64,000 nucleotides of DNA from Herbaspirillum aquaticum (GCF_002213425.1 NZ_NJGV01000004.1:248001-312000), one strand, 5' to 3'. Shown: positions 54,157-63,638, counted from the first letter of the stretch. Notes: generated by a model from the sequence alone, not told the origin. Numbers and translations: made by a program.

Positions 54157-55650
54157 TTATTCGGCCTTTTCCGTTTTCTTGACCACGGCATAGCGTTCCA
54201 GCGTGCGTTCGCGCGCCTCGGCGTGATCCACGATGGGGCGCGGATAGTTCGTTCCCAGCGTCACGCCGGCCGACATGCGCTCATCGGGTGTGGCCGTCCA
54301 CGGTGCATGGATGCGCTTGTCCGAGAGCTTGGCCAGTTGCGGCAGGTAGCGGCGTATGAACTTGCCTTCCGGATCAAACTTCTCCGATTGCGTGACCGGA
54401 TTGAAGATGCGGAAGTAGGGCTGCGCATCACAGCCTGAAGACGACGCCCACTGCCAGCCGCCATTGTTGGCCGAGAGGTCGAAGTCGTTGAGATGGAGCG
54501 CAAAATATTTCTCACCCCAGCGCCAGTCGATCCCCAGGTCCTTGGTGAGGAAACTGGCCACCACCATGCGCAGGCGGTTGTGCATGTAGCCGGTCTGGTT
54601 GATCTGCGCCATGGCGGCATCTACCAGCGGATAGCCGGTGCGTCCCTCGCACCAGGCGGCAAAGAGTTCTTCGGCGTGCTTGCCGTGCTCCCATTTGATC
54701 GCATCGTACTCGGGCTTGAAGGCCTTGGCCGTCACGCGCGGATGGTGGTGCAGGATCATGAAGTAGAAATCGCGCCAGGTCAGCTCCGACAGCCAGACCG
54801 CCGCACCCGCCGCGCCTTGTCCGGCATGCATGGCCTGCATCGCGGCCCGCGCGAGCGTGCGGATGGAGACCGTGCCGAAGCGCAGGTGGATCGACAGGTA
54901 GGATGGCCCCTTCACTGCCGGAAAATCACGCGCCGTGCCGTAGGCGCCGATACGGCCCAGGAAGTCCTCCAGCAGGGACTGGGCACCGGACATGCCGGTC
55001 GGAATGTTCAGTTCCTGCAGGTTGCTGGGTTGGAAGCCCAGGGCCTTGTGCGAAGGTAGTCCGTGATGCGCCTTGCCTGGCGGCTTGGCCAAGGCCCTGA
55101 AGTATTTCTCGACCGGATAGGGTTTGAGGTAGAAGTCGCCACCGGCGGCCGCCAGCCTGGCCATCCACGCATTCTTGTAGGGCGTGAAGACCGAGAAGGG
55201 CTTGGCCGACTGGGTCAGTACTTCGTCCTTTTCAAAGATCACCTGGTCCTTGTAGCTCAGCAGTTGTGCGCCGTGTTTCTTGAGGGCCTTGTCTACGGCC
55301 GCATCCCGCGCGATGGCCGCAGGCTCATAGTCGGTGTTGGCAAAGACCGCCTGCACGCCCAGCTCGGCGGCCAGGTCCGGAATGCATGTGGCGGCCGATC
55401 CGTGCAGCACGATCAGCCCGCCGCCGGCCTTGCGCAAGGCCTCATCCAGCTCGGCCACGCTGGCCAGCAGGAAGTCGACGCGGCGATCCTGCTCCACTCC
55501 ATCGGCCTTCAAGGCATCGAGGATGTTGGTATCGAAGACGAACACGCACCACACGGACTGGCTCTGCGTGAGCGCGTAGTAGAGGGCAGCATGATCGGTG
55601 TGGCGCAGGTCGCGGCGGAACCAGACCAGGGACTTGTCGAATTGGGGCAT
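54157..55650 (-). CDS. phrB: Deoxyribodipyrimidine photolyase
   Basis: 497 residues from ATG 55650 (MPQFDKSLVWFRRDLR). The antenna domain spans 1-140 and the FAD domain about 215-480: SYLSIHLRFGTVSIRTLAR, ELTWRDFYFMILHHHP, GRTGYPLVDAAMAQINQTGY, and NNGGWQWASSSGCDAQPYFR with YFRIFNPVTQSEKFDP. It repairs UV cyclobutane pyrimidine dimers with light. Class I CPD photolyase fits the WASS/GCDAQPY sequence. Monocistronic. Confidence 0.94.
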   Translation of the reverse strand: MPQFDKSLVWFRRDLRHTDHAALYYALTQSQSVWCVFVFDTNILDALKADGVEQDRRVDFLLASVAELDEALRKAGGGLIVLHGSAATCIPDLAAELGVQAVFANTDYEPAAIARDAAVDKALKKHGAQLLSYKDQVIFEKDEVLTQSAKPFSVFTPYKNAWMARLAAAGGDFYLKPYPVEKYFRALAKPPGKAHHGLPSHKALGFQPSNLQELNIPTGMSGAQSLLEDFLGRIGAYGTARDFPAVKGPSYLSIHLRFGTVSIRTLARAAMQAMHAGQGAAGAAVWLSELTWRDFYFMILHHHPRVTAKAFKPEYDAIKWEHGKHAEELFAAWCEGRTGYPLVDAAMAQINQTGYMHNRLRMVVASFLTKDLGIDWRWGEKYFALHLNDFDLSANNGGWQWASSSGCDAQPYFRIFNPVTQSEKFDPEGKFIRRYLPQLAKLSDKRIHAPWTATPDERMSAGVTLGTNYPRPIVDHAEARERTLERYAVVKKTEKAE

Positions 55651-55781
55651 TGCGTTGCTGTTCTTCTTCAATGGGTTTGACTTCGGCCCGCGCAAACGGA
55701 ATCACGTTGCGGCGGTGGCTACTGGTTGGTAGCGTTTTTGGTGAATGATAAAAGATTTTCATGGATTTGACCCGTCGCATC

Positions 55782-55808
55782 TCAAGGAGGCTATCGTCTG
55801 GCCGATAA
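55782..55808 (+). promoter_or_regulatory. Sigma28 (FliA) promoter of the chemoreceptor gene
   Basis: TCAAGGAG, an 11-base spacer, then GCCGATAA (55801-55808), an exact match to the FliA -10 element at the correct distance. It lies 82 bases before the chemoreceptor ATG and ties this gene to the flagellar regulon. Confidence 0.82.
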
Positions 55809-55890
55809 TCACGTATCCGCATACGATGCGGAGAACGAGGGAAGGCGCTGCGATCCGCATGCGTCTCGTGCAATGGGAGATGGGGAAACA

Positions 55891-57432
55891 ATGAAGAACA
55901 TGACGATCGGCACCCGGCTGGGGCTGGGTTTTGCCGCGATTCTGGGTTTGATGCTGGTGATTGCCGCCATTGGCGTGGGGCGGCTGCAAGCGGTGGGAAA
56001 CCTCAATGACACGATGGTCAATGACGCGCTGGTCAAGGAAAGGCTGGTCATCACGTTCTATCGCTCCATCGAGCTCAACGTCGGCCGCATCGTGGCCGCG
56101 GCCAAGAATCCGGATGTCGAACAGCAGAAGTTCTACAAGCAGGAGATCGGTGCCACCATCAGCAAGAACAATGAGCTGGTCAAGCGGATGGAAGAACTGA
56201 TCACCGATGATGCCGGGCGTGCTGCCCTGGCCGAGATCAACGAACGCCGCAAGGTGGTGCTGGCGGCCAATGCGCAGGTCTTCAAGGAAAAAGACGCAGG
56301 CAACGAAGAGGGGGCGCGCAAGGCGGTGGACGAGCTGCTGCTGCCGAGTACGCGCGTCTACCTGGCTGCCATCGACAAGCTGGCCGTGATGCAGTCCGAC
56401 CGCATCAAGAACCAGACCGCAGAAATCGATAGTCTCTTCCGCAATGCGCGTACGCTCATGATCGTGCTGGGCGTAGTCGCGCTGCTGCTGGGCGTGGCCC
56501 TGGCGTGGGCCATCACGCGTTCGATCACGGCACCGCTGCACAAGGCGGTGGACGTGGCCAGCCGCGTGGCCAAGGGGCAGCTGGACAACCATATCGAGGT
56601 GCGCGGCCAGGATGAAACCGGCCAGCTCATGCGCGCACTCAAGGAAATGAATGACAATTTGGTGGGCATCGTCACCCGGGTGCGCCAAGGCACCGATACC
56701 ATCGCCACGGCCTCCAGCGAGATCGCCGATGGCAACCTGGACCTGTCCAATCGCACCGAGCAGCAAGCCAGTTCGCTGGAAGAGACCGCCTCGGCCATGG
56801 AAGAACTGACCTCGACCGTGAAGCAGAACGCTGATAACGCGCGCCAGGCCAACCAGTTGGCGGTGTCGGCATCGGAGGTGGCGGTGCAGGGCGGTTCGGT
56901 GGTGTCGGAGGTGGTGGCCACCATGGGCTCGATCAACGATTCCTCGCGCAAGATCGTGGACATCATTGCGGTCATCGATGGCATCGCTTTCCAGACCAAT
57001 ATCCTCGCCCTCAATGCCGCCGTGGAAGCAGCGCGCGCAGGCGAGCAGGGGCGCGGCTTTGCGGTGGTGGCCTCCGAGGTGCGTACCCTGGCGCAGCGTT
57101 CGGCCAGTGCCGCCAAGGAGATCAAGGAACTCATCGGTGACTCGGTGGGCAAGGTGGAGGCGGGCAGCAAGCTGGTCGAGCAGGCTGGTTCGACGATGGA
57201 AGAAGTGGTGGCCAGCGTGCGCCGCGTGACCGACATCGTGGCCGAAATCACCTCGGCTTCGCAGGAGCAGAGTGACGGGATCGAGCAGGTCAACCAGGCC
57301 ATCAACCTGATGGACGAAGCGACCCAGCAGAATGCGGCGCTGGTGGAACAGGCGGCTGCGGCGGCGCGGCAGATGCAGGAGCAGGCGGCGGGCTTGAGTG
57401 AGACCGTGAGCGTGTTTCGTTTGAAGGGATAA
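55891..57432 (+). CDS. Methyl-accepting chemotaxis protein
   Basis: 513 residues from ATG 55891 ([14 protein letters not shown]); an ATG six codons upstream is possible. TM1 about 8-30, a periplasmic four-helix-bundle ligand domain (30-185), TM2 about 188-208, HAMP (210-262) and a signalling domain with the conserved tip [20 protein letters not shown]. Methylation-type Glu/Gln pairs occur in [17 protein letters not shown]. The C-terminus (SVFRLKG) lacks the NWETF-type pentapeptide for CheR/CheB tethering. It senses an unknown small molecule and signals via CheA/CheW. Confidence 0.93.
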   Translation: MKNMTIGTRLGLGFAAILGLMLVIAAIGVGRLQAVGNLNDTMVNDALVKERLVITFYRSIELNVGRIVAAAKNPDVEQQKFYKQEIGATISKNNELVKRMEELITDDAGRAALAEINERRKVVLAANAQVFKEKDAGNEEGARKAVDELLLPSTRVYLAAIDKLAVMQSDRIKNQTAEIDSLFRNARTLMIVLGVVALLLGVALAWAITRSITAPLHKAVDVASRVAKGQLDNHIEVRGQDETGQLMRALKEMNDNLVGIVTRVRQGTDTIATASSEIADGNLDLSNRTEQQASSLEETASAMEELTSTVKQNADNARQANQLAVSASEVAVQGGSVVSEVVATMGSINDSSRKIVDIIAVIDGIAFQTNILALNAAVEAARAGEQGRGFAVVASEVRTLAQRSASAAKEIKELIGDSVGKVEAGSKLVEQAGSTMEEVVASVRRVTDIVAEITSASQEQSDGIEQVNQAINLMDEATQQNAALVEQAAAAARQMQEQAAGLSETVSVFRLKG

Positions 57433-57447
57433 GAAAACCAGGGCAGG

Positions 57448-57537
57448 GCGCGCAGGCGCCTTGCTCGCGGTCCCCAAAAAACTAAAGGCCGACTGACTTT
57501 CGTCAATCGGCCTTTTTTGTTTTGCTGCGCACGGAGG
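57448..57537. repeat. Copy 1 of tRNA-Leu trailer duplication
   Basis: About 90 bases closely matching 57603-57693: a GCGC-rich start, CCTTGCTCG, CCCCAAAA, a terminator stem GGCCGA/TCGGCC around CTGACTTTCGTCAA, a T-run, and then a diverged version of the tRNA-Leu 3' end (GCGCACGGAGGA versus GCCCACGGAGGG). The stem with T-run can serve as terminator of the chemoreceptor gene. Confidence 0.75.
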
Positions 57538-57561
57538 ACCTCGGTCACGTTCCGCGACCCC

Positions 57562-57583
57562 GTCCGGCCTTGCAAGGCCGGAC
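57562..57583. repeat. 22-bp perfect palindrome between the two trailer copies
   Basis: Arms GTCCGGCCTTG and CAAGGCCGGAC abut with no loop. It lies in the spacer between the duplicated segments and belongs to no gene. Confidence 0.7.
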
Positions 57584-57602
57584 TTTCTCGTCCCTCCCGC
57601 AA

Positions 57603-57678
57603 GGCGCGCAAGCGCCTTGCTCGTGGACCCCAAAATACAAAAGGCCGACTGACTTTCGTCAATCGACCTTTTCTATTT
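57603..57678 (-). repeat. Copy 2 of trailer repeat; terminator of tRNA-Leu
   Basis: Directly follows the tRNA 3' end on the minus strand. The stem GGTCGATTGACG.../GGCCGAC is bounded by T-runs and closes the tRNA transcript. It is the intact counterpart of the copy at 57448-57537. Confidence 0.75.
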
Positions 57679-57763
57679 TGGTGCCCACGGAGGGACTCGA
57701 ACCCCCACACCTCGCGGCACATGGACCTGAACCATGCGCGTCTACCAATTCCGCCACGTGGGC
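57679..57763 (-). tRNA. tRNA-Leu (CAG)
   Basis: 85 bases including an encoded CCA. Acceptor arms GCCCACG (5') and CGTGGGC (3') pair perfectly; D-arm GTGGCGGAATTGGTAGACGC is the leucine type, anticodon loop GGTTCAGGT gives CAG, a long variable arm follows, and the T-arm is GGGGGTTCGAGTCCCTC. Decodes CUG, the dominant leucine codon in this window. Confidence 0.97.
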
Positions 57764-57786
57764 TGCGCTGTAAAGCGAAGACCGTG

Positions 57787-57814
57787 ATTATAGTTGGTCT
57801 GAAGGCGATGTCAA
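57787..57814 (-). promoter_or_regulatory. Consensus sigma70 promoter of tRNA-Leu
   Basis: On the minus strand TTGACA (57809-57814), a 16-base spacer and TATAAT (57787-57792): both hexamers are perfect consensus. The tRNA begins 23 bases downstream. Confidence 0.9.
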
Positions 57815-57984
57815 CAACTTTTTTGATGCCGTTCCATCATTTTCGTTGCAATACGATGCTTCGCCCCTTTTTAAGCTTCGTATTGCGGTTAGGTAAATGG
57901 CCGCAACTCCGTTACACTAGGCACATCCGTCCGCCTGGGCGACTTTCGCCTTGGCATTTATAACAATTGCGCGAAACGAAACTT

Positions 57985-60504
57985 TTGAGCCAATTCCCCT
58001 ATTCCATTCCCAGCCGGGAAGAGATCCTCGGCATCCTGCGTACTTCCTCGGGCGCGCAAAATGCTGCCGCGCTGGCCGCCGCGCTCGGCGTCAAGCCTGA
58101 AGAAATGGATGGCCTCACGCGCCGCCTCAACGCCATGGAACGCGACGGCCAGATCAAGCCGGATCGCGCCGGACACTACAAGCTGACCCATTCGCCGGAC
58201 TTCATCCTGGGCCGTGTTTCGGCCCACCGCGATGGCTTCGGTTTCCTGCTGCCCGATGAAGGCACCGATGACCTGTTCCTGCCCGAGAAGGAAATGCAGA
58301 AGGTCATGCACGGCGACCGCGTGCAGGCCCGCATCACCGGCACCGACCGCCGTGGCCGCCCCGAAGGGACCATCGTCGAAGTGGTGGAGCGCGCCAACAC
58401 CCACGTGATCGGCCGTCTGCTCAATGAAAACGGCGTCTGGGTGGTCGCCCCCGAAGACAAGCGCATCGGCCACGACGTGCTGCTGGCAGGCCCCCCGGGC
58501 AAGGCCAAGGCCGGGCAGGTGGTCAGTGTGGAGCTGACCGAACATCCTTCCCGCTACACGCAGCCGGTGGGCAAGATCGTCGAGATCCTCGGTGACATCG
58601 ACGACCCCGGCATGGAAATCGAAATCGCCGTGCGCAAGTACGGCGTGCCGCACGAATTCTCGGAAGCCGCCAAGAAGCTCTCTTCCAAGCTGCCCAGCGA
58701 AGTCAAGGCCGCCGACCTCAAGGATCGCGTCGACCTGCGCGACGTGCCGCTGGTCACCATCGACGGCGAAGACGCACGCGACTTCGATGATGCCGTCTAC
58801 TGCGAACCGGTCAAGATCGGCCGCACCAAGGGCTATCGCCTGATCGTTGCCATTGCCGACGTGAGCCACTACGTCAAGCCCAACGACGCCTTGGACGTGG
58901 ATGCGCTCGAGCGCAGCACCTCGGTGTATTTCCCGCGCCGGGTGATCCCGATGCTGCCGGAAAAACTCTCCAACGGCCTGTGCTCGCTGAACCCGGACGT
59001 GGACCGCCTGACCCTGGTGTGCGATGCCGTCATCACCGCCAAGGGCGAGATCAAGGCCTACCAGTTCTATCCGGCCGTGATCCACTCGGCAGCCCGCCTG
59101 ACCTATACCGAAGTGGCCTCGATCCTGGCCAATACCAAGGGCCCGGAAGCGGCGCGCCGCATCGGCCTGGTGCCGCACCTGACGCACCTCTACGAAGTTT
59201 TCCAGGCGCTGCTGACGGCACGCCAGGCACGCGGTGCCATCGACTTCGAGACCACCGAGACCTACATCGTCTGCAACGCCGCCGGCAAGATCGAGAAGAT
59301 CCTGCCGCGCACCCGCAATGATGCGCACCGCCTGATCGAGGAATGCATGCTGGCCGCCAACGTCTGCGCGGCCGACCTGTTGAAGCGCCACGATCATCCG
59401 GCGCTCTACCGCATCCACGCCGGTCCGACCAAGGAAAAGCTGACGCAGCTGCGCACCTTCCTCAAGCAGATCGGCCTGACCCTGGGCGGTGGCGACACCC
59501 CCAGCGCGTCCGATTACGCCGAGCTCATGCCCAAGGTCAAGGCGCGTCCCGATGCGGTGCTGATCCAGACCATGCTGCTGCGCTCGATGCAGCAGGCGGT
59601 CTACAGCCCCGACAACATCGGCCACTTCGGCCTGTCCTATGAATCCTATGCGCACTTCACCAGCCCGATCCGCCGCTATCCCGACCTGCTGACGCACCGC
59701 GCCATCAAGGCCGTGCTGCAGGGCAAGCGCTATGAGCCCAAGGGCATCGACAGCACGGCGCTGAACACCTCGATCTCGCCCGCCGCCCGCAAGGCGCAGG
59801 CGCAGCAGCGTGCCGCCGACAAGGCCGCCGGCAAGAAGCCGCGTGGCGAGAGCGCCCTGGCGATCTGGGAAGCATTGGGCCTGCACTGTTCGGCCAATGA
59901 GCGCCGTGCCGATGAGGCTTCGCGCGATGTGGAAGCCTGGCTCAAGTGCTACTTCATCCGCGACAAGCTGGGCGAGGAATTCACCGGCACCATCGCCGGC
60001 GTGGCCACCTTCGGCATCTTCGTTCAACTGGATGCCCTGTACATCGAAGGCCTGGTGCACGTCACCGAACTGGGTGCCGATTACTTCCAGTACGACGAAG
60101 CGCGCCACGAGCTGCGCGGCGAGCGCACCGGCATCCGCTACCAGCTGACCGATCGCGTCACCGTGCAGGTCAGCCGCGTGGACCTGGATGCACGCAAGAT
60201 CGACCTGGCACTGGTCAACGAGCCGGGCATCCGCACCCTCATCAAGAATGAAGCCAAGCGCGCTGAAAACGCCGCGCGTGGCAAGTCCGGTGGTGGCAGG
60301 CAAGCCCAGGCTGAAGTTCAGCCTGCCGCGCGCGGCAAGAAGGGCGCTGCCGCCAAGCCAGCTGCGGCTGCAGCGGGCAGCAAGCCCAAGGGTGGCGCCA
60401 AGGCCAAGGCTGGTGCCGCGCGCGCCGCCACGGCACGCCCCGGCGAAGCCGACCGCAAGCGCGCGGCATCCAAGGGCTACACCAAGGGCAAGAAGAAGCG
60501 ATGA
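57985..60504 (+). CDS. rnr: Ribonuclease R
   Basis: 839 residues if translation starts at the TTG at 57985 (MSQFPYSIPSREEIL, the usual family start); another TTG lies at 57967 and no ATG is near. Domains: N-terminal winged helix (1-70), cold-shock domains (about 75-215), RNB nuclease (about 255-590) with DGEDARDFDDAVYCEP and YAHFTSPIRRYPDLLTHRA, S1 domain (about 655-740), and a Lys/Ala-rich tail (about 755-839, ending KGYTKGKKKR). It degrades structured RNA 3' to 5'. A short ORF bridges it to rlmB. Confidence 0.94.
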   Translation: MSQFPYSIPSREEILGILRTSSGAQNAAALAAALGVKPEEMDGLTRRLNAMERDGQIKPDRAGHYKLTHSPDFILGRVSAHRDGFGFLLPDEGTDDLFLPEKEMQKVMHGDRVQARITGTDRRGRPEGTIVEVVERANTHVIGRLLNENGVWVVAPEDKRIGHDVLLAGPPGKAKAGQVVSVELTEHPSRYTQPVGKIVEILGDIDDPGMEIEIAVRKYGVPHEFSEAAKKLSSKLPSEVKAADLKDRVDLRDVPLVTIDGEDARDFDDAVYCEPVKIGRTKGYRLIVAIADVSHYVKPNDALDVDALERSTSVYFPRRVIPMLPEKLSNGLCSLNPDVDRLTLVCDAVITAKGEIKAYQFYPAVIHSAARLTYTEVASILANTKGPEAARRIGLVPHLTHLYEVFQALLTARQARGAIDFETTETYIVCNAAGKIEKILPRTRNDAHRLIEECMLAANVCAADLLKRHDHPALYRIHAGPTKEKLTQLRTFLKQIGLTLGGGDTPSASDYAELMPKVKARPDAVLIQTMLLRSMQQAVYSPDNIGHFGLSYESYAHFTSPIRRYPDLLTHRAIKAVLQGKRYEPKGIDSTALNTSISPAARKAQAQQRAADKAAGKKPRGESALAIWEALGLHCSANERRADEASRDVEAWLKCYFIRDKLGEEFTGTIAGVATFGIFVQLDALYIEGLVHVTELGADYFQYDEARHELRGERTGIRYQLTDRVTVQVSRVDLDARKIDLALVNEPGIRTLIKNEAKRAENAARGKSGGGRQAQAEVQPAARGKKGAAAKPAAAAAGSKPKGGAKAKAGAARAATARPGEADRKRAASKGYTKGKKKR

Positions 60505-60598
60505 GCATGTCCCCGGACCTGCGGTTTGCGCAGGCCGGGTTTGATGGAACGCGGGGCACATGCCCCACCAAGCAAGACGAAAGACACAAGCAGGATCT

Positions 60599-61336
60599 AT
60601 GAAGAGCAAAATGATTTTCGGCTTCCATGCCGTGACCTCCCGTATCCGCCACGAGGCTTCCTCGGTGGACGAGATTTACGTGGATGCCGAGCGCCGCGAC
60701 CGCCGCATGCTGGATTTGCTGCATGCCGCCAAGGAAGCCAATGTACGCATCATCCAGGCCGACGACCAGCGCCTGGCCGCGATGGTCGGTACGCGCCGTC
60801 ACCAGGGCGTGGTAGCCAAGGCCGCTGCGCTGTCGCTGGCGCGCACCCTCGATGAACTGCTGGATGCGGTGGTCGGTCCGCCGCTGCTGCTGATCCTCGA
60901 CGGCATCACCGATCCGCACAACCTGGGCGCCTGCCTGCGCGTGGCCGATGGTGCCGGCGCGCATGCCGTGATCGCTCCCAAGGATCGCGCCGTGGGCCTG
61001 AATGCCACGGCCATGAAGGTCTCCAGCGGTGCCTCCGACACCGTGCCCTACATCACCGTCACCAACCTGGCCCGCACCATGCGCGACCTCAAGGAGCGCG
61101 GTGTATGGATCATCGGCACTTCCGATGATGCGGAGAAGGGCCTCTACGAAGGCGACTTCACCGGTCCCACCGCACTGGTGATGGGTTCCGAAGGCGAAGG
61201 CATGCGCCGTCTCACCCGTGAGACCTGCGATGTGCTGGTCAACATCCCCATGTTCGGTTCGGTCGAGAGCCTCAACGTCTCCGTGGCGTCCGGCGTCTGT
61301 CTGTACGAGGCGCGACGCCAGCGCTTGCCCAAGTAA
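60599..61336 (+). CDS. rlmB: 23S rRNA (guanosine2251-2'-O)-methyltransferase
   Basis: 245 residues from ATG 60599 (AGGA upstream). SpoU-family motifs: [39 protein letters not shown] and [20 protein letters not shown], which form the knotted SAM site. N-terminal substrate-binding domain starts [12 protein letters not shown]. It methylates G2251 in the peptidyl-transferase P loop. The rnr-rlmB order is conserved in proteobacteria. Confidence 0.95.
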   Translation: MKSKMIFGFHAVTSRIRHEASSVDEIYVDAERRDRRMLDLLHAAKEANVRIIQADDQRLAAMVGTRRHQGVVAKAAALSLARTLDELLDAVVGPPLLLILDGITDPHNLGACLRVADGAGAHAVIAPKDRAVGLNATAMKVSSGASDTVPYITVTNLARTMRDLKERGVWIIGTSDDAEKGLYEGDFTGPTALVMGSEGEGMRRLTRETCDVLVNIPMFGSVESLNVSVASGVCLYEARRQRLPK

Positions 61337-61360
61337 GTCCGGTCATCCCGCATGACACCA

Positions 61361-61391
61361 TCGCCGGACTTCGCGTCCGGCGATTTTTTTT
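61361..61391 (+). terminator. Terminator of rnr-rlmB
   Basis: Perfect 9-bp stem TCGCCGGAC/GTCCGGCGA with loop TTCGC and eight T. Confidence 0.94.
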
Positions 61392-61463
61392 GCCGTTCCA
61401 TTGTTGGATCACTTCAATTTCACTTCAGTAGCCGTTTTCATTCAACGTTTCAGGAAGCACACC

Positions 61464-62216
61464 ATGTTCAACCGACTCAGAGAAGACATCGCCAGCATCC
61501 GCGAGCGCGACCCCGCCGCACGCAACAGCTGGGAGGTGCTGACCTGTTATCCGGGCCTGCATGCGGTGATCCTGCATCGCTGGGCCCAGGCTTGCTGGAA
61601 GGCCGACCTGAAGTGGCTGGGCCGCTTCATCTCGCAGGTCGGCCGCACGCTGACCGGCATCGAGATCCATCCCGGTGCGACCATCGGCCGCCGTGTGTTC
61701 ATCGATCACGGCATGGGCGTGGTGATCGGCGAGACTGCCATTGTTGGTGACGATTCCACCATCTACCAGGGCGTGACCCTGGGCGGTACGTCGCTGGCCA
61801 AGGGAGCCAAGCGTCATCCGACGCTGGGACGCGGTGTCATCATCGGTGCCGGCGCCAAGGTGCTGGGCGGATTTACGGTCGGGGATGGCGCCAAGGTCGG
61901 CTCCAATGCGGTGGTCACCAAGGAAGTGCCGGCCGGCGCCACCGCCGTGGGCAACCCGGCGCGCATCGTCGAGCGCAATGTCGTACCGTCCGGGCGTGAG
62001 CAGGCCGCAGCGCGCCTGTTTGCGGCCTATGGCGTCATGCCCAATGGCGATGATCCGCTGTCGAAGGCCTTGCATGGGCTCATCAACCAGGTCGCCACCC
62101 AGGAGCAGCAACTGGAAGCCGTGCTGGCCGCCTTGCAGGGTGCGGGGATAGGGTGTCGACGCCTTGAAGAGGCCGGACAATTCGACGCCGCGCAACTGAA
62201 CCGGCTGGTCGATTGA
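61464..62216 (+). CDS. cysE: Serine O-acetyltransferase
   Basis: 250 residues from ATG 61464 (CAGGAAG seven bases upstream). N-terminal helical part [20 protein letters not shown]; left-handed beta-helix from about 70 with [41 protein letters not shown] and [20 protein letters not shown]. It makes O-acetylserine for cysteine synthesis. It is of the shorter, EpsC-like type, extended by a C-terminal helical tail (about 185-250). Confidence 0.94.
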   Translation: MFNRLREDIASIRERDPAARNSWEVLTCYPGLHAVILHRWAQACWKADLKWLGRFISQVGRTLTGIEIHPGATIGRRVFIDHGMGVVIGETAIVGDDSTIYQGVTLGGTSLAKGAKRHPTLGRGVIIGAGAKVLGGFTVGDGAKVGSNAVVTKEVPAGATAVGNPARIVERNVVPSGREQAAARLFAAYGVMPNGDDPLSKALHGLINQVATQEQQLEAVLAALQGAGIGCRRLEEAGQFDAAQLNRLVD

Positions 62217-62225
62217 GGAGCAGGG

Positions 62226-62254
62226 ACGCAGCCGGGGTCAAACCGGCTGCGTCG
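62226..62254. terminator. Hairpin between convergent cysE and lpxH
   Basis: Stem GACGCAGCCGG/CCGGCTGCGTC with a seven-base loop, no T-run on either side; may act as a weak or Rho-assisted end for both genes. Confidence 0.45.
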
Positions 62255-62309
62255 TTCGCCACGGCCTGTGCCGCAGCGATGAGGTGATGAGACAGTGAAC
62301 TGTGCGGGA

Positions 62310-63092
62310 TCAGGCGATCTCGTCGCCGTTGACATCATGCCGGTGCAGCGCGCCGTCGGCCGTCAGGCTGATCCAGCCGCCACGCGGCGTTTCCACGTCG
62401 TATTCCCAATCCGGCAGCACATAGCGCAGCTTGCCGCCGTCCAGGCGATGCAGGGCAGGGCGGTGCGTATGGCCGTGGATCAGGATATCGGTCCCGGTCT
62501 GCGCGAAGAGCGCATCAATGGCACCGGCATTCACATCCATGATCGCCATGTCCTTGCTCTGGTTGGCGTCCTGGCTGTTCTTGCGGATACCTTCAATGAT
62601 GGCCTTGCGCTGCGCCAGCGGCATGGCCAGGAACTGCTGCTGGTAGGCCGGTTGCCGCACCTGGGCGCGGAAGGCCATGTAGGCATGGTCATCGGTGCAT
62701 TGCGCGTCGCCATGGGCCAGGGCCAGCGTACGGCCGGCGGCGGTGATGACGTGCGGGTCGTCGAGCAGCGTCAGCCCGGCGGCATCGGCAAATGCCTGGC
62801 CGACCAGGAAATCGCGGTTGCCCGCCATCCAGTACAGTTGCACGCCTTGCGCCTGTACAGTTCTCAATGCGTCAGCAATCAGTTGGTTGTAGGGAGCAGT
62901 ACGGTCGTCGTCACCGGCCCAGTACTCGAACACGTCACCCAGCAAGTACAGTTGCTGCGTCCATACTGCATGGCTCTGCAGGAAGGAGAGAAAGGCTTGC
63001 GTGGTGCGGGGCAGGGCGGCTTGCAAATGGAGGTCGGAAACAAAAAGCGCAACCGTCGGTTGCGCTTTCTGCATGAACTGGAAATCAGTCAT
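62310..63092 (-). CDS. lpxH: UDP-2,3-diacylglucosamine diphosphatase
   Basis: 260 residues. The calcineurin-like metal site is complete: FVSDLHL, LLGDVFEYWAGDD, MAGNRDFLVG, LAHGDAQCTDD and LIHGHTHRPALH. It cleaves UDP-diacylglucosamine to lipid X, the fourth step of lipid A synthesis, at the inner membrane. It follows ppiB on the same strand with 30 bases between. A patch rich in GTAC (62830-62955) lies inside the gene. Confidence 0.94.
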   Translation of the reverse strand: MTDFQFMQKAQPTVALFVSDLHLQAALPRTTQAFLSFLQSHAVWTQQLYLLGDVFEYWAGDDDRTAPYNQLIADALRTVQAQGVQLYWMAGNRDFLVGQAFADAAGLTLLDDPHVITAAGRTLALAHGDAQCTDDHAYMAFRAQVRQPAYQQQFLAMPLAQRKAIIEGIRKNSQDANQSKDMAIMDVNAGAIDALFAQTGTDILIHGHTHRPALHRLDGGKLRYVLPDWEYDVETPRGGWISLTADGALHRHDVNGDEIA

Positions 63093-63122
63093 GGTCGGTG
63101 AAGTCAGCGGTCCGGATCAGGC

Positions 63123-63611
63123 TCAGACCACTTCTGCCTTCTCGATCACCACATCTTCAGCAGGCACGTCGGCGAACATGCCGGCGCGGGTGGTCTTGAC
63201 GCCCTTGATCTTGTCGACCACTTCAGTGCCTTCGACGACCTTGCCGAAGACGCAGTAGCCCCAGCCGTCCTGGCCCGGGTAGTCCAGGAAGCTGTTGTTC
63301 TTGACGTTGATGAAGAACTGCGCCGAGGCCGAGTGCGGCGCGGCGGTGCGGGCCATGGCCAGGGTGTAGGGCTCGTTCTTCAAGCCGTTCTTGGCTTCGT
63401 TCTCGATCGGCTCGCGGGTTTCCTTCTGCTTCATGCCGGGTTCGAAGCCGCCGCCCTGGATCATGAAACCGTCGATGACGCGGTGGAAGATGGTGCCGTT
63501 GTAGTGGCCGGCGTTGACGTAGGCCAGGAAGTTCTCAACGGTCTTGGGGGCCTTCTCGGCATCCAGTTCGATCTTGATCGTGCCGTGGTTGGTGGTGAGC
63601 AGAACTGCCAT
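63123..63611 (-). CDS. ppiB: Peptidyl-prolyl cis-trans isomerase, cytoplasmic cyclophilin
   Basis: 162 residues without signal peptide, the size of E. coli PpiB. Cyclophilin motifs: [20 protein letters not shown] with the catalytic Arg, [18 protein letters not shown] and [13 protein letters not shown]. It speeds proline isomerisation during folding. AAAGGA precedes the ATG. A closely related cyclophilin gene lies directly upstream, so the two probably arose by duplication. Confidence 0.94.
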   Translation of the reverse strand: MAVLLTTNHGTIKIELDAEKAPKTVENFLAYVNAGHYNGTIFHRVIDGFMIQGGGFEPGMKQKETREPIENEAKNGLKNEPYTLAMARTAAPHSASAQFFINVKNNSFLDYPGQDGWGYCVFGKVVEGTEVVDKIKGVKTTRAGMFADVPAEDVVIEKAEVV

Positions 63612-63638
63612 GATGAATCCTTTGCTTGTGGGGGAATG

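Noticed and set aside
57448-57693. CRISPR array or insertion sequence at the duplicated trailer
   Set aside because: Only two copies, explained by tRNA terminator sequence; no spacer regularity, no transposase, no target-site duplication.
57958-60609. 883-codon open frame antisense to rnr
   Set aside because: Exactly opposite a well-conserved enzyme, low complexity, rich in Gly/His/Ala/Arg; typical of antisense frames created by GC-rich third positions.
61392-61463. Riboswitch or T-box before cysE
   Set aside because: Only about 70 bases between the rlmB terminator and the ATG, without conserved riboswitch core elements.
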